NCBI GenBank assembly: GCA_018105865.1
Contig: CM030840.1
Location: 8,686,006-8,750,005 of the forward strand
Reading direction: 5' to 3'
DNA: 64,000 nucleotides
DNA from: Metaphire vulgaris
Lineage: Eukaryota > Annelida > Clitellata > Crassiclitellata > Megascolecidae
This document shows, piece after piece, positions 31,463 through 42,240 of this stretch. Every line of letters starts with the position of its first letter. The first letter of the stretch is position 1. Below the pieces are notes generated by a model. It was not told the DNA's origin and did not search any database. It saw only the letters and a program-made list of their open reading frames with translations. The position numbers and the translations under genes are program-made.

Positions 31463-31672
31463 GTATGTCCATTTTAAAACAGATTGTTGCTGATGCATTG
31501 CCATGTATAATTATTATTTCCTCTTTTATTTGTTTTTATTTTTTCTCTTTGAATACTTTTTGCTTAATTTCTCTTGCTTTTATACTGAGGTGACTTGTGA
31601 CCTAATCTAGACATTTTATATAATGAGATAATGTCAGAAAATGACTTGCAACCTAACCTAGGAATTGCTTAA

Positions 31673-32636
31673 CCCATCAAACGGGCGCGACGTATCCCAT
31701 ACGTCCACCGTTATCTTACCGTATTCGGGCGCGACGTATCCCATACGTCCAGTCACTTTCGTAGTGGTTCCTGTGCCGGGCGCGACGTGTCTGATACGTC
31801 TTATGCTATAAATCACTTTAGTATCTATCCACTCGATAGATGTCACCTATTTTTTAGCTAGATTTACTCTAGTTGAAAAGAAATATGTTCTTTGGACCGA
31901 GGGGTCAGTAATTTGGGCAAGTTTAGTAGAAAACTACGAGTTTCGGCTGAAGATCTTCGGCGTTTGTGGTCCGATTTTCAAAATTTTTGATTTATTTTGT
32001 TCCTCCTACATCCCCTTACAAGTTTGCCACTCACCCGATTAGGGTTACCGCTGAAAAGTTTTCGCTACGAGCTTTGAAAATTTTTTTGAGAGGGGTGCTA
32101 TTTTAGGCTGTAGAGTGGACCCGACCCCCAAATTTCTTTGTTTTGCATGGATGGTTAGAAAGAGGAGTAAAAAGGCTAAACATTTGCATATATCTCATCT
32201 TCTTAGCTCTTATATAGCCTGAGAAAACGCAAATTCAAAAAAATTACACAATTTTCTCAAAATTCGTAACCAATACTTAGGTGTTGACACAGGTGTCCAG
32301 GTTAGACTTGATGTATCTTCACCAAGTGTTGACCGATTTTCAAAGTTTTTGGTTAATTTTGTTCCACTGACATCCTTCTACAACTTTGCCACTCATCCGA
32401 TGGGGGTCACCACTGAAAAACTTTCGCCTCGGAGCTTTGAACATTTTGGGGGGCGGGGTGCTATTTTTGCCCGTAGAGTGGACCCTACCCCGAAATTTCT
32501 TTGTTCTGCTTGGATGGATAGAAAGAGGAGTAAAAAAGGCTAAACAATGACGTATACTTCATCTTCTTAGCTCTTATATATATTAATTCCACGGTACAGT
32601 TATGGTGTCTACAAAATTTAATCCCCGGCAGAAGGG
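31673..32636. mobile_element. piggyBac-like non-autonomous element with TTAA target sites
   Basis: TTAA at 31669-31672 and 32637-32640 flanks CCCATCAAACGGGCG on the left and CCCCGGCAGAAGGG on the right. Near the left end a GGGCGCGACGTATCCCATAC unit recurs three times. The body holds two diverged tandem blocks (about 31860-32230 and 32235-32590), each with GTAGAGTGGACCC and AGAAAGAGGAGTAAAAAGGC. Related copies lie at 32896-32985 (fragment) and 57374-57950 (opposite orientation). No transposase. Confidence 0.7.
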
Positions 32637-32689
32637 TTAAAGTCTCAAAATATTCTTGATTAATAATTTAATATTTATGTTGATTAATC

Positions 32690-32866
32690 ATCACCTTCTC
32701 TGGACATATTTAAGAAGCGACTGAAGACTTGGCTGTTTGAGATGAGCTATTCTGTTAAATCCTGACCTATATTATTCATGTACTTTGTAATGTGTTCAAG
32801 TAGTCCTTCTAGGATAATTCACCACATAAATCCTAACTTTCAATAAATAAATAAATAACCCCTTTA
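32690..32866 (+). pseudogene. L2-type LINE 3' end with (AAAT)n tail
   Basis: Encodes SLDIFKKRLKTWLFEMSYSV plus KS and a stop. An (AATA)n run at 32845-32866 closes the element. It is the + strand counterpart of the scrap at 22436-22640. Confidence 0.7.
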
Positions 32867-32895
32867 CAGTTCATTAAAATTTTTAACCACCATCA

Positions 32896-32999
32896 CTTTG
32901 CCGGGGATTTATTTTTGGAAAAATGTTCTTCAAAACGGAATACTGTAGTTTTTAAATTTTGCTCTATCTCAGGCTACATGAAAGTGAAGAAGGTGCAGT
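32896..32999. mobile_element. Fragment of the piggyBac-like family
   Basis: GCCGGGGATTTATTTTTGGA and CTATCTCAGGCTACATGAAAG resemble 57405-57490 (GGGGATTTAATTTTGGAAAA, CTATATCTCAGGCTATATAGG). It is a truncated relative of the element at 31673-32636. Confidence 0.5.
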
Positions 33000-33970
33000 T
33001 TACATCATTCGAGTCTCCTCGCAAAGCAAACGAGGGCCGTTGCACTGTGTCAGAACCGTGGCCATGGAGGATGGCATGATGCCACAGCGTGGTATGGAGG
33101 AGTGTTGTTGCTGTCCTGGCGGAGTTGATGAGTCAATCGGATCCTTGGTTGACCACAAGAGTGTCTCCAGGAAAGATCTGGACGATGACCAGATGACACA
33201 TCAAGATGGATGCTAAGGATCCAATGAGCCAGGACATTCTTGAGGCAGGCGAAGTGGCCAACAAGGCCAGTCAACTTTTGATTAGTTGCTTGGCAAGTGG
33301 AGGCATTGCAGCTCAGGCAAGACCTTCTGGGTTGGTAATGGTCATACCATCGAATTCCCATGATGAAGTGGAGACATTTCGCATGCAAGGCTTCTATCTT
33401 GTGAAGGTCTACGTAAAGTAGCGTCCATGTTTCTATGGCATAAAGCTGCACTGACATTACGAGGGCCTTGTACAGATGAATCTTGAGACTAAGAGAAATA
33501 CATTGCCCCTCCAGATATTGTTGAGGAACTAACATGGCTGATGAAGCAAGGGAGATGGGTCGTTTTAGGTCCTCATTACAGTGCCTGTTTGATGACTGAG
33601 TACTGCCGAGATATATGAAGCTCTCGTTTGGCTCCATGGTTTAACTGCCAATGGACTCCGCTGAAGCTGGAGGGCAACATCTCAGGTTCTGTAACCATGT
33701 CTTCTTCCAGGAGGCCTTCAGACCGAAAGTTGTGATGGCGTCACTGAAGTCGGAGAGATATTTGGTGGCGTCAGCTTTAGGAGGCAGAAATAGTGTGGTG
33801 CCATCAACGTAAACCAGTCCAAAAAGCAATGGGGACCAAAGTTAATTCCTGTGGCAGCTGACATACGGCTTAGGATCCAATCGATGGCGATGCAGAACAG
33901 ACCAGGAGCGAGGAGGATACACCCCTGTTGGATGCCGGATGATGTCTTAAATTTTGAGAGGTTTCGACCA
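33000..33970 (-). pseudogene. LINE reverse transcriptase remnant, minus strand (Jockey/I-like)
   Basis: Minus strand. 34068-33640 gives TSSGIQQGCILLAPGLFCIA (the G-x-Q-G RT block). 33637-33050 gives MEPNESFIYLGSTQSSN, IHLYKALVMSVQLYAIETWT and VGHFACLKNVLAHWILSI, the C-terminal half of a LINE polyprotein. Several breaks. The clade assignment is tentative. Confidence 0.7.
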
Positions 33971-34336
33971 ACATGGGTACAACATATAGCAAATGAAGAA
34001 GTTAGATAGAGAACACTGCAACCAAACATCATGGAAGTAATCAGAATGAGAAGGATGAAATGGACCAACTACATACTCGCAATGGATGAAATAAGAAACC
34101 CAAAACGAATTTTCAACTACAAACCAGAGTGGAGAAGATCTAAAGGAAGACCGAAAAGACAATGGGTGGATGGATTGGAAGAGGATCTGCACATGGCAGG
34201 ACTGAATCTCAATAGAAAAACTGACGGAAGACACCGAATAACTTAGAAAAATAGCAAAGGACAGAGAACTTTGGAGAGATGTTATGGAGAAGTCGATAGC
34301 TTGGACACAGCTGGAAGACGAAGACATGACCTGTTA
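33971..34336 (+). pseudogene. LINE C-terminal remnant, plus strand
   Basis: + strand: IMEVIRMRRMKWTNYILAMD, KGRPKRQWVDGLEEDLHMAG, then, after a frameshift, IAKDRELWRDVMEKSIAW before a stop at about 34335. It resembles the tail of RTE-like LINE proteins (KGRP.RQW.D...D). Abuts the minus-strand LINE at 33000-33970. Confidence 0.65.
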
Positions 34337-34384
34337 ACCATCCACAAAGAGAAGATTCGCTCGACATAAGCTTGTGAACGGAAC

Positions 34385-35003
34385 AGAACAACTCGGCAAC
34401 GACAACTCGGCGACAAACAACCGGGCACCCAATTAACTCAGCAACAACCGACTCGGCGATAAAGTCTATAAAGTGTGGTAATAAAGGGGTTGGGAAATGT
34501 TTGAAGTAGGGTTCAAAGGGGAGCTACTGCGAGGCATCAGTTGTCTTTATGATGGTGGGGCGGGAGACTTTTAGTACACATTTATAAAGCCTTATATAAA
34601 ATCGCCAACGTAAGAGTTTCAGTTCTTGGACAAAAAATGACATTGCTTCCTTACAGCTTTTAGTATACATTTGTAAAGTCTTCTATAAAATCGCTAACTC
34701 GCAGTTCTTGTATAAATGTCATAGTATTAATTGAATTATTATTTTATGTAAGCTAATATAGCTTATATACATTTTTACTCCTCTTACCGCCCATCCTCCT
34801 CCTCTTTTCCTTACCCCTCCTCTTCCCTTCCTCCTCCCACTATTATCCATCACTACCCCTACAACACCACCACTCCACCACCCCTCCCATCCTACCTTTA
34901 CTTCATCTGTAAACGTCGCCAAGTTGATCGTCTCTGAGTTGAGTGGGTGCCAAGTTGCTCGTCGCCGAGTCGACGTCACAGAGTTGTTCGTCGCAGAGTT
35001 GAT
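34385..35003. mobile_element. Element with repeated-motif inverted ends (AACTCGGCGAC)
   Basis: The left end (34385-34460) contains ACAACTCGGCAACG, ACAACTCGGCGACA, GGGCACCCAATTAACTCAG and CCGACTCGGCGAT. The right end (34915-35003) contains, in inverse orientation, GAGTTGAGTGGGTGCC, CTCGTCGCCGAGTCG and GTTGTTCGTCGCAGAGTTG. So both termini are about 80 bases of the same short motif repeated. The interior has a pyrimidine-rich stretch at 34780-34900. No coding. Confidence 0.65.
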
Positions 35004-35215
35004 ACATACCAGCTTGTGAAGTAGGCCCAGCGATTAAATCTTCAGCCAGATCTGTTAATTGCGAGTATGATACATGTTGGTGTCTATAAGGAGTCAGTGC
35101 CTCTTCATTCCCAGAGTATTGCTGAAGCTCAGATAAATAGTTATCCAGCTGGCCTTGGATAGATGATACTGTAGGATGTGAAGTTGCGGCTGGCATGTGT
35201 ATCAGATGGGTGCTA

Positions 35216-35755
35216 GGACAAAAGCTCCACGTACAAAATGTCGTGGACAAAATGTCACCAGGACAAAATGTCACAAAATGATTATAATTTGTTTAATTTA
35301 GTAAAATTGTAAATTTGAATATAATTAAAGATAGTCTTTATCAATTATAGCTTCAAACAATCAATTACCGGTAATGGACTCATAGTTTTATTATGTCATT
35401 TCAAAAGAATTCCTAAAATTTTAATCCAGTCTTTGCTAAATGAAGTTGAAAGCTAATTCAAACGAATTCAGACAACATTAATTAATAGCGCTTTCAGGGA
35501 CCTGTTCACATTCTCGTGGTATTTTTCAGGTCTGTTTTTTATTAAATTTAAAATTGTTATTTTTTTAAAATTTCGTACATCTTGCTATTATCAATACTTA
35601 TTTACTTGCTCTTGATTATTTCACGATGGAAGAATGCCTCATTGTATTACAGTTTTGCAAGATTTAAAAATGTAAGTTTGGAAATTAAATTATTTTTGTG
35701 AACATCATCTGTGACATTTTGTCCTCGTGACATTTTGTCTGTGGACCTTTTGTCC
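35216..35755. mobile_element. MITE with GGACAAAATGTCAC subterminal repeats
   Basis: The left end reads GGACAAAAGCTCCACG with two further GGACAAAATGTC units. The right end is the inverse (GTGACATTTTGTCCTCGTG ... GGACCTTTTGTCC). The inverted repeat spans about 55 bases at each end; the A+T-rich core has no coding. Target duplication not clear. Confidence 0.75.
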
Positions 35756-35879
35756 GGCCACAATTAGATGCTGTCAACTTATTGGCCAGAAACTTAAAGT
35801 GCTTCAGTCCAGGAGGCACTAAGGCAACATCACTGGCAGTGGTTACATCACCTGAGTCCAAAATATAGCTTGTCTGTGA

Positions 35880-36175
35880 TGTAGAATTTTAACATTTGAA
35901 AGAAAATGCTATAGAAAGATTCTCAGAATTGGATGGGTTGAAGAGATCAGCAACGAGGAACTATACAAGAAAATCCAGCCAAAAGAAACCTTGATGCAAA
36001 AAGTTATACAGAGGAAATTGCGTCTCTTTGGACATATTTGTCGTACGAAAGATGATAGAAAGATTAAGACTATAATGCTTGGAATAATGGACGGTTCCAA
36101 CAAGAAAGGAAGGCCACACAGGGAATGGTGTGATGACATTTGTGATTGGTGTGGAAAATGTCTGCAAGAACTATT

Positions 36176-36177
<2 letters not shown>
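35880..36177 (+). pseudogene. RTE-like LINE C-terminal remnant
   Basis: + strand: ILRIGWVEEISNEELYKKIQ, KETLMQKVIQRKLRLFGHIC, KKGRPHREWCDDICDW, matching the C-terminal block of RTE-like LINEs (RI.W.E...NEE.....Q..L.GH......KGRP..EW.DD). It ends in an (ATT)n tract shared with the tail of the opposite-strand CR1 copy B. Confidence 0.7.
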
Positions 36178-36211
<34 letters not shown>

Positions 36212-37585
36212 GACAATTTCTTCAGCACAATAAACAAGACTAAGGTCCAAGGCAAGAGCGCTTAACAAGTCGAGTCAAACCCTATCAAATAAATATGTTT
36301 TTAAGTTTTTGCGGAAGGATTCAGCTGAGGCTGCCTCAGTCACGACATCAGGTAACTCGTTCCATAGCATCAGGTTAGCTTTGGAAAAGGACCTCTCACC
36401 GAACACGGGGGTCTTCGATGGCGGGGACGATCAATCTCATTCGTTGGCCAGACCGGAGTCATGATCTCCGCTCATTTGTGGTTATTCGCTGGACCTGCGT
36501 AGTGAGGTATTCCAGACAGGACGGGTCATGAAGTACGCGTTAAGTGAACCAACAGCATTTGAAAACAATCCACTGTCGGACACGGAGCCAGTGGAGGTGG
36601 TCCTGCAGCAAAGGTGAGATGTGATCACTCCAACGGCACCCGAAGATGACACGCACGGCCAGGTTCATCATCGCCTGTAGACGATGCAGCTTGCTGTCCG
36701 GTAGGCCAAGCAGGACACTGTTACAGTAATCCAACCTTGATAGTACAACCGCCTGGACCAGCTGTATAGCAGTGCTCACCGTAAGGTAGCATCGGACCTG
36801 CTTGACTCTGCGTATCTGATAGTGGCAGCATCGAACTACACTGTTCACATGGGCTTCCAGTGTCAGAGTTTCGTACAATATCACTCCTAGAAGATGCAGA
36901 CTTTCTGAAGGTGCGATGGAGACATTACTGACCACAAAATGATCCCGGCTCAACAGCCTCCTTCTGCCGGGGGTGCTGATCCACATAAATTTCGTCTTGT
37001 CTAGGTTCGGTGCAAGACGGTTTTCTCGTGTCCAAGCGGTAACAGCGGAGAGGCAGCTATCGAAAGACTTCCGGAGCTGCTCTGACTCTGACGGGGGACA
37101 AGATGAATAAATTTGCCCGTCATCCGCGTCTGCATGAAATGACAGCCCGAAGGACTTCACAATTGTCCCAATGTCTGCCACATAAAGAATAAAAAGCAGG
37201 GGTCCCCAGGACCGAGCTTTGCGGGACACCATGTTGGACGTTTCCCATCGGTGACATTTCTCCGTTGCACCAGACTGACTGCGTTCTGTCAGCCAGGTAG
37301 CTCGTGATCCTCGAGAGAGAGACTTCCCTGCCACACCAAGTGAGGTCTCGAGCCGCCGTATAAGGATTTGATGGTCAACCATATCGAAGGCGGCCGAAAG
37401 ATCGAGCAGACTAAGGAGAGCTACTCGACCGTTTGCAGTCGCATCCACCACCACCGAAGGTCTTCAGGATAGCTGTTTCGGTAGAGAAACTGCGTCGATA
37501 GGCTGATTGATCCGCAGGTGGTAGGCCATTAACGCTGAGGAAACTGACCAGCCGCTTGTTGACGATTCTCTCGAGAACCTTTCAT
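36178..37585 (-). mobile_element. CR1-type LINE, copy B (5'-truncated, minus strand)
   Basis: An (ATT)n tail lies at about 36178-36208, then the 3' untranslated part and C-terminal coding. RT segments on the minus strand: LLDLSAAFDMVDHQILIRRL, LLFILYVADIGTIVKSFGLS, LLGVILYETLTLEAHVNSVV, RLDYCNSVLLGLPDSKLHRL, WSDHISPLLQDHLHWLRV. The catalytic YADD box reads DADD. It aligns with copy A (23480-25215) but lacks that copy's 173-bp hAT MITE. Confidence 0.85.
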
Positions 37586-37692
37586 GTTGCTGCCAACAGA
37601 AAAGACTGTGACAAAACTATAATGATTGCATCAGACACTAACGGGCACTGAGCCCACGGTTATTGATGATGATGATGATGATGATGATGATG
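37586..37692 (+). pseudogene. LINE 3' scrap with (GAT)n tail
   Basis: After the CR1 5' truncation point, ATGTTGCTGCCAACAGAAAAG through ACTAACGGGCACTGAGCCCA ends in (GAT)n at 37662-37691. The (GAT)n tail is shared with the LINE at 39443-40382. Confidence 0.45.
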
Positions 37693-37699
37693 TGATGTA

Positions 37700-38552
37700 G
37701 TGCTATTGTTCGATGCTATTATATCTTGCAATTGGAGTTTGCACAATGATACAGCTAATAATACATGCTATGTTTCCGGTTTCGGTAGACTTCCGACTAC
37801 TAGCGCGTGTTTTGCGTGTTGGATTTTGTCGCTGTTCTCGCCAGTTTTCGCCAGTTTTCTCGCCAGTTTTCGACGATCTACATTTGGTTTTCGTGCCAAA
37901 TGAGAGGACTGAGTTCTCACTCGTCGGTCTTCGAGGAGCTAACTCTGTTCTCAGTATATTCCGTTTGTTTCTGGACGTTTTCGGTCGTTGTTGATGTCAA
38001 GTCCGCCATCTTGTCTGCCAAAATGGCTGACATCGTCAGTGCGTGTTTGCGTGTCTGGAATGTCGCCCTTCCTGGCAATTGTACGTCTCGATCGACTGTT
38101 TTGCTCCGGTTTTCAACGGAATTTTCCATCACCGTCGAATCTGATGAGTTCGGTGACAGGAGCCTACTCGGCGGCGGATTACTCTAACGGAAGACCGCCT
38201 CTTGGGAGTACGCCATCGGACTTTTCTACGGCGCATATTTCATTTACCATCGTGCGGGACTGTCAACATTTCCTTCCGTCCTTCACTGGCATCTCTGTCT
38301 TGGGAAACATTCTGCGGAAGTCCACTCTATCAGGAATTTACTGCCGGATTTCGTTACGGCCGCGAACTCCTCTTACCACTCGAGTAGATTTTATAATCAT
38401 CTTCCGACCCGCAGAGGCGTCAACACTGTCAACAGTGCCTCCGACGTTGGCTCTGCCGAGTCGACAGCGCTAACCGCAGCGGGAGCACTTAGGGAGTTCT
38501 TTTAATTAAGCTAAATAGGCGCTATATAAATACTCTGTTACTTACTTACTTA
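37700..38552 (+). mobile_element. Retroposon-like unit ending GGCGCTATATAAAT
   Basis: Contains CGCCATCTTGTCTGCC near 38005 and a triple TCGCCAGTTTTC repeat at about 37838-37872. It ends AGGCGCTATATAAATAC with an (ACTT)n tail at 38540-38552. Several overlapping open frames are present, none with a recognisable domain. Compare 19010-19790. Probably a CR1/L2-tail retroposon. Confidence 0.45.
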
Positions 38553-39440
38553 CTATGGTGTTAACAACTCAATGAATACACGTTAATTTGTTAATTTGTG
38601 AACGAATTAAGTCATGATGTCATCAGCTTCCAGTTACATTGGGATGGGTGGAGAGTTCATTTCCAAGTGTGTTTACCAAGTTTCATAGCTGCAAACTCCA
38701 TTTGCATCATATAATAGATGCTATGGTGTTAGCAACTCAATGCTACACGTTAATTTGTTATTTTGTTAAAGAAACAAGTCGTGACGTCATCAACTTCCGG
38801 TTACCTGGGATGGGTAGAGAGTTCATTGCTGAGTGTGTTTACCAAGTTTCATAGGTGCAAACTCCAGTTGCAACGTGTAATAGATGCTATTGTGTTAACA
38901 ACTCAATGGATACATGTTAATTTGTTATTTTGTTAAAGAAATAAGTCATGACGTCATCAACTTCCGGTTATCTTGGATGGGTAGAGAGTTCATTTCTAAG
39001 TGTGTTTACCAAGTTTCATAGGTGCAAACTCCAGTTGCAACGTGTAATAGATGCTATTGCATTAGCAACTCAATGGATACACGTTAATCTGTTATTTTGT
39101 TAATTAAATAAGTAATGACATCATCAACTTCCGGTTACTTGAAATGCATGGAGAGTTCATTTCTGAGTGTGACTACCAGGTTTCATGGCTGTCATAGCTG
39201 TAGCATTGTGCAAACTCCAGTTGCAGCATGTAATTGCTGCTATTGTATTAGCAACACAATGGTCACACATTAATTTGTTTAATTTGATAATTAAATAAGT
39301 AATGACGTCATGAACTTCCGGTTGCTTGATATTTGTAGGAAATTCAATTCTGAGTTAGACTGCCAAATTTTACAGCTGTATCTATACCTGAACTTAAGTT
39401 ATGGCATGTAATAGATGCTGCGGTGTCAAAAATTCAATGG
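38553..39440. repeat. Satellite array, five ~165-180-bp units with CRE and ETS-like sites
   Basis: Five units start near 38553, 38720, 38890, 39055 and 39238, with a partial sixth. Each has GATGCTATNGTGTTAGCAAC, then an AAGTYRTGACGTCATCAACT-type segment followed by TCCGGTTAC, then GGAGAGTTCATTTC and CCAAGTTTCATAG. A perfect palindromic CRE (TGACGTCA) is present in three units (38782, 38949, 39303), with CTTCCGG a few bases downstream. The array is cut on the right by a LINE. Confidence 0.85.
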
Positions 39441-39442
39441 AC

Positions 39443-40339
39443 CCAAGTTCGCAGACCCGAGAGCACCAGCCGCCAGTGCTTCACTTAAGGGGTCTATGTG
39501 TAAAGTGCTATGGAGAAAATATTTCTAATCTAAAGTTTGCAGATGATGTCACTTTGCTTGCAGAATCCAGGAAAGACCTATAAAAACTGGCAGACAAAGT
39601 CAATATCATGAGCCAAAGTTTCGGCCTTACAATAAACACAGCAAAAACTAAAACCATGGTGGTCAGCAAAACAGCAGAAAAGAAGATGCGATTAAATCTA
39701 GAAAGTACAGAATTTGAACAGGTTTGCATATGTAGGAGGACAAATAACAAGCAATGGAAGCCACCAAGAAGACATGAAACAGAAATAGCAAAAGGATTAT
39801 AAACAATGGGAAGACTTAAACGCATCTGGAACTCTAAAGAAATCAAAATAAGCACCAAAATCCAAACCTACAATACCGTTGTCATTCCACAAATACTATA
39901 TGGATCTGAAACCTGGGTGACAAAAAGAGAAGATGAAAAAAGACTACCGGTTCTCATTGCAGAAATGAGCTGCCTAAGAAGTCTTGGAGTTAGCAGACTT
40001 CAAGAACTTAGAAATGAAGATATATGGAAGCGGATTGGTCTAAAGAATACTATAATGAGCAAACTCAGAAAAAAGGAGGCTAACACAGTATGGACATGTA
40101 AACAGAATGGAAGGCTCGAGACTTCCCAAAAAAGCACTCTACACACAGGGAAGGTAAAAAAAGAGAGCAGGTCCAGAAAAAATGGGTAGACTACATACTG
40201 TAAAAAATCTCAAAGAAAGACAACTGACATTTGTAGAAGGAAGAAAACTAACATTTGACAAAAAATCCTGGAAATGTTTTCTGACTGGCTATTGCCACTA
40301 ATGAATTGGCAGAGAGCAATGATGATGATGATGATGATT

Positions 40340-40382
<43 letters not shown>
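39443..40382 (+). pseudogene. RTE/Jockey-like LINE 3' part with (GAT)n tail
   Basis: + strand: NISNLKFADDVTLLAESRKD (catalytic FADD), SQSFGLTINTAKTKTMVVSK, MGRLKRIWNSKEIKISTKIQ, VVIPQILYGSETWVTKREDE, RSLGVSRLQELRNEDIWKRI. Frameshifts lie near 39585, 39725 and 39800. A (GAT)n tract at about 40318-40381 forms the tail. The clade is uncertain, but the RT order is clear. Confidence 0.75.
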
Positions 40383-40383
<1 letters not shown>

Positions 40384-40518
40384 GCTTCAATATTTAATTT
40401 GAAAATGAATCAAGCAAGTAGTATATTCGATTCAAAAGTCAGCCGATAGATTTGAAAATTTTCGAATCTTACGTCTCACTAAATATAAAATGTCATACTG
40501 ATCAATCATTCAGCCAAG

Positions 40519-40519
40519 C

Positions 40520-40570
<51 letters not shown>
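40519..40570. repeat. (AAT)n microsatellite
   Basis: About 17 AAT units; it forms the 3' tail of the minus-strand LINE that follows. Confidence 0.95.
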
Positions 40571-42240
40571 GCAGTCCATCGAAATTGATGATGACAGATC
40601 GCCTGTGAGTCCAAAAATGATCTATGACTAGAGTCTGTTAGCATTCATATGTGGGTGCGCATATGGCTATATAGTCCAATTTTTGCTGCACACGCTTTTC
40701 CACAGTGGTTACATATGTAATCCGTTGTAGAGGCGGAGTCTAAGTTTGCATGGTCCTTCCGCTCCTTATGCTAAGTTCAACTATCCGATTAGCCTCCAAA
40801 ATCATCGCACCATCGTTGATGACATTGTGCAATTATAACAAGTAGGCCTCTTCTTCCAACTTGTTAAGGTTGATTTTGCATTTCTGCTTGGTTGCCTTTA
40901 TTTGGTCCTTGTATCACTTATACTGACCACTTGTGTCCTATGTCCATGAACAAAGTGACCATACATAATAATTTTTGGCAAACGAACATCCTCCATTCGA
41001 GAAACGTGTCCAGTCCATCTCAACCATATCCTCGACAATGTCGCTTCCACACTCGTGCAATTCGCTCTTTTCAGCACCTCAGTGCTTGGCGCTTTGTCTT
41101 GCCACTTTATAGATAGGATGGATCATAGGCAACGATTGTGAAAGGCCTCAAGGGCTCTGATGTGGCGTCAGTAGAAAGTCCAGCATTCGCTACCATATAG
41201 TAGAACGCTCAACACTGAGGCTTTATAAACAGAGATCTTTGTGCAAAGCTCAATGCCACGAACCTTCCACAGTCATTGTCGTAGGCAACCGACGCTAGCG
41301 GCCGCTTTCTGGAGTCTTGTCTCAATCTCATCATCCAGTAGGGCATGTTCATTCAGTGTTGAGCCGAGGTAAATAAACTTCTTCACTTGTTTAATTTCCT
41401 TGCCAACTATCGTTATCCTCACCTGAACAGAGGGTGTTCGAGGGAGAGGTTGATAGAGAACTTTGGTTTTAGACAAGTTGATTGTGAGACTGAAATTTTC
41501 CGCCGCATTTGCAAATCTGGAAGATAATTCCTGTAGGTCGTCCTGACTGCATGCGGAAAATGCGCAATCATCAGCGTACAGTGAGTCTTGTATCAATTCC
41601 ATTAGGACTTTTTTTGCTTTAAGTCTGCCAAGATTAAACAATTTTCCATCGGTACGAAAACGAATGTATTTGCCCACTGTTGAATTTCTTGTTGCTTCTT
41701 GAATGATAGCAGCATAAAAAAGAATGAACAGAAGTGGAGCAAGGACACATCCTTGCCGGAGGCCGTTTTCGATCTCAAAAGCTTCTGACAGGAAGCCAGC
41801 TAAGAAAATGTGCCCAGCCATTCCATCATGGAGTTGCTTGACTACTGCTACAAAACCGAGAGGGCAGCCAAGTTTGTGCAGCATTGACTAAAGGGCTGAT
41901 CTGTTTACAGTGTCGAACACCTTCCTGATATCAAAGAAATTTGCGTACAGGGGAGATTTTGTTTGCGGCATTTTTCCTGTAGTTGTCTTGCACAAAAGAT
42001 CATATCACAGGTGCCACGATTCGGTTGGAAGCCACATTGAGATTCCGACAGAATTCTTGGTGCTATGTGCTCTTGTAGCCTTTTCGTGAGGATCTTGGCA
42101 AGTATCTTCCCAGCAATCGATAAGAGCAATATCCCTCTATAGCTATCACAGATGGGCCGATCTCCTTTATTCTTGTAAATCGGAACTATTTGCACATCCT
42201 TTATATCCGAGGGAACCTTAGCTTGTTTCCAGTAGGGCTG
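40571..42240 (-). pseudogene. LINE reverse transcriptase, minus strand (Jockey/I-like)
   Basis: Minus strand from 42195: MQIVPIYKNKGDRPICDSYR, GILLLSIAGKILAKILTKRL, SESQCGFQPNRGTCDMIFCA. After a frameshift near 41905: GLRQGCVLAPLLFILFYAAI, DSLYADDCAFSACSQDDLQE (the catalytic YADD is kept), NLSKTKVLYQPLPRTPSVQV, IKQVKKFIYLGSTLNEHALL. 41270-40571 holds the rest of the C-terminal part in broken frames. The 5' end is lost. Confidence 0.8.

Noticed and set aside
37700..38480. Several overlapping open frames of 60-160 residues as a host gene
   Set aside because: No frame has a recognisable domain, they overlap in different frames, and the block ends in a retroposon-style GGCGCTATATAAAT tail.
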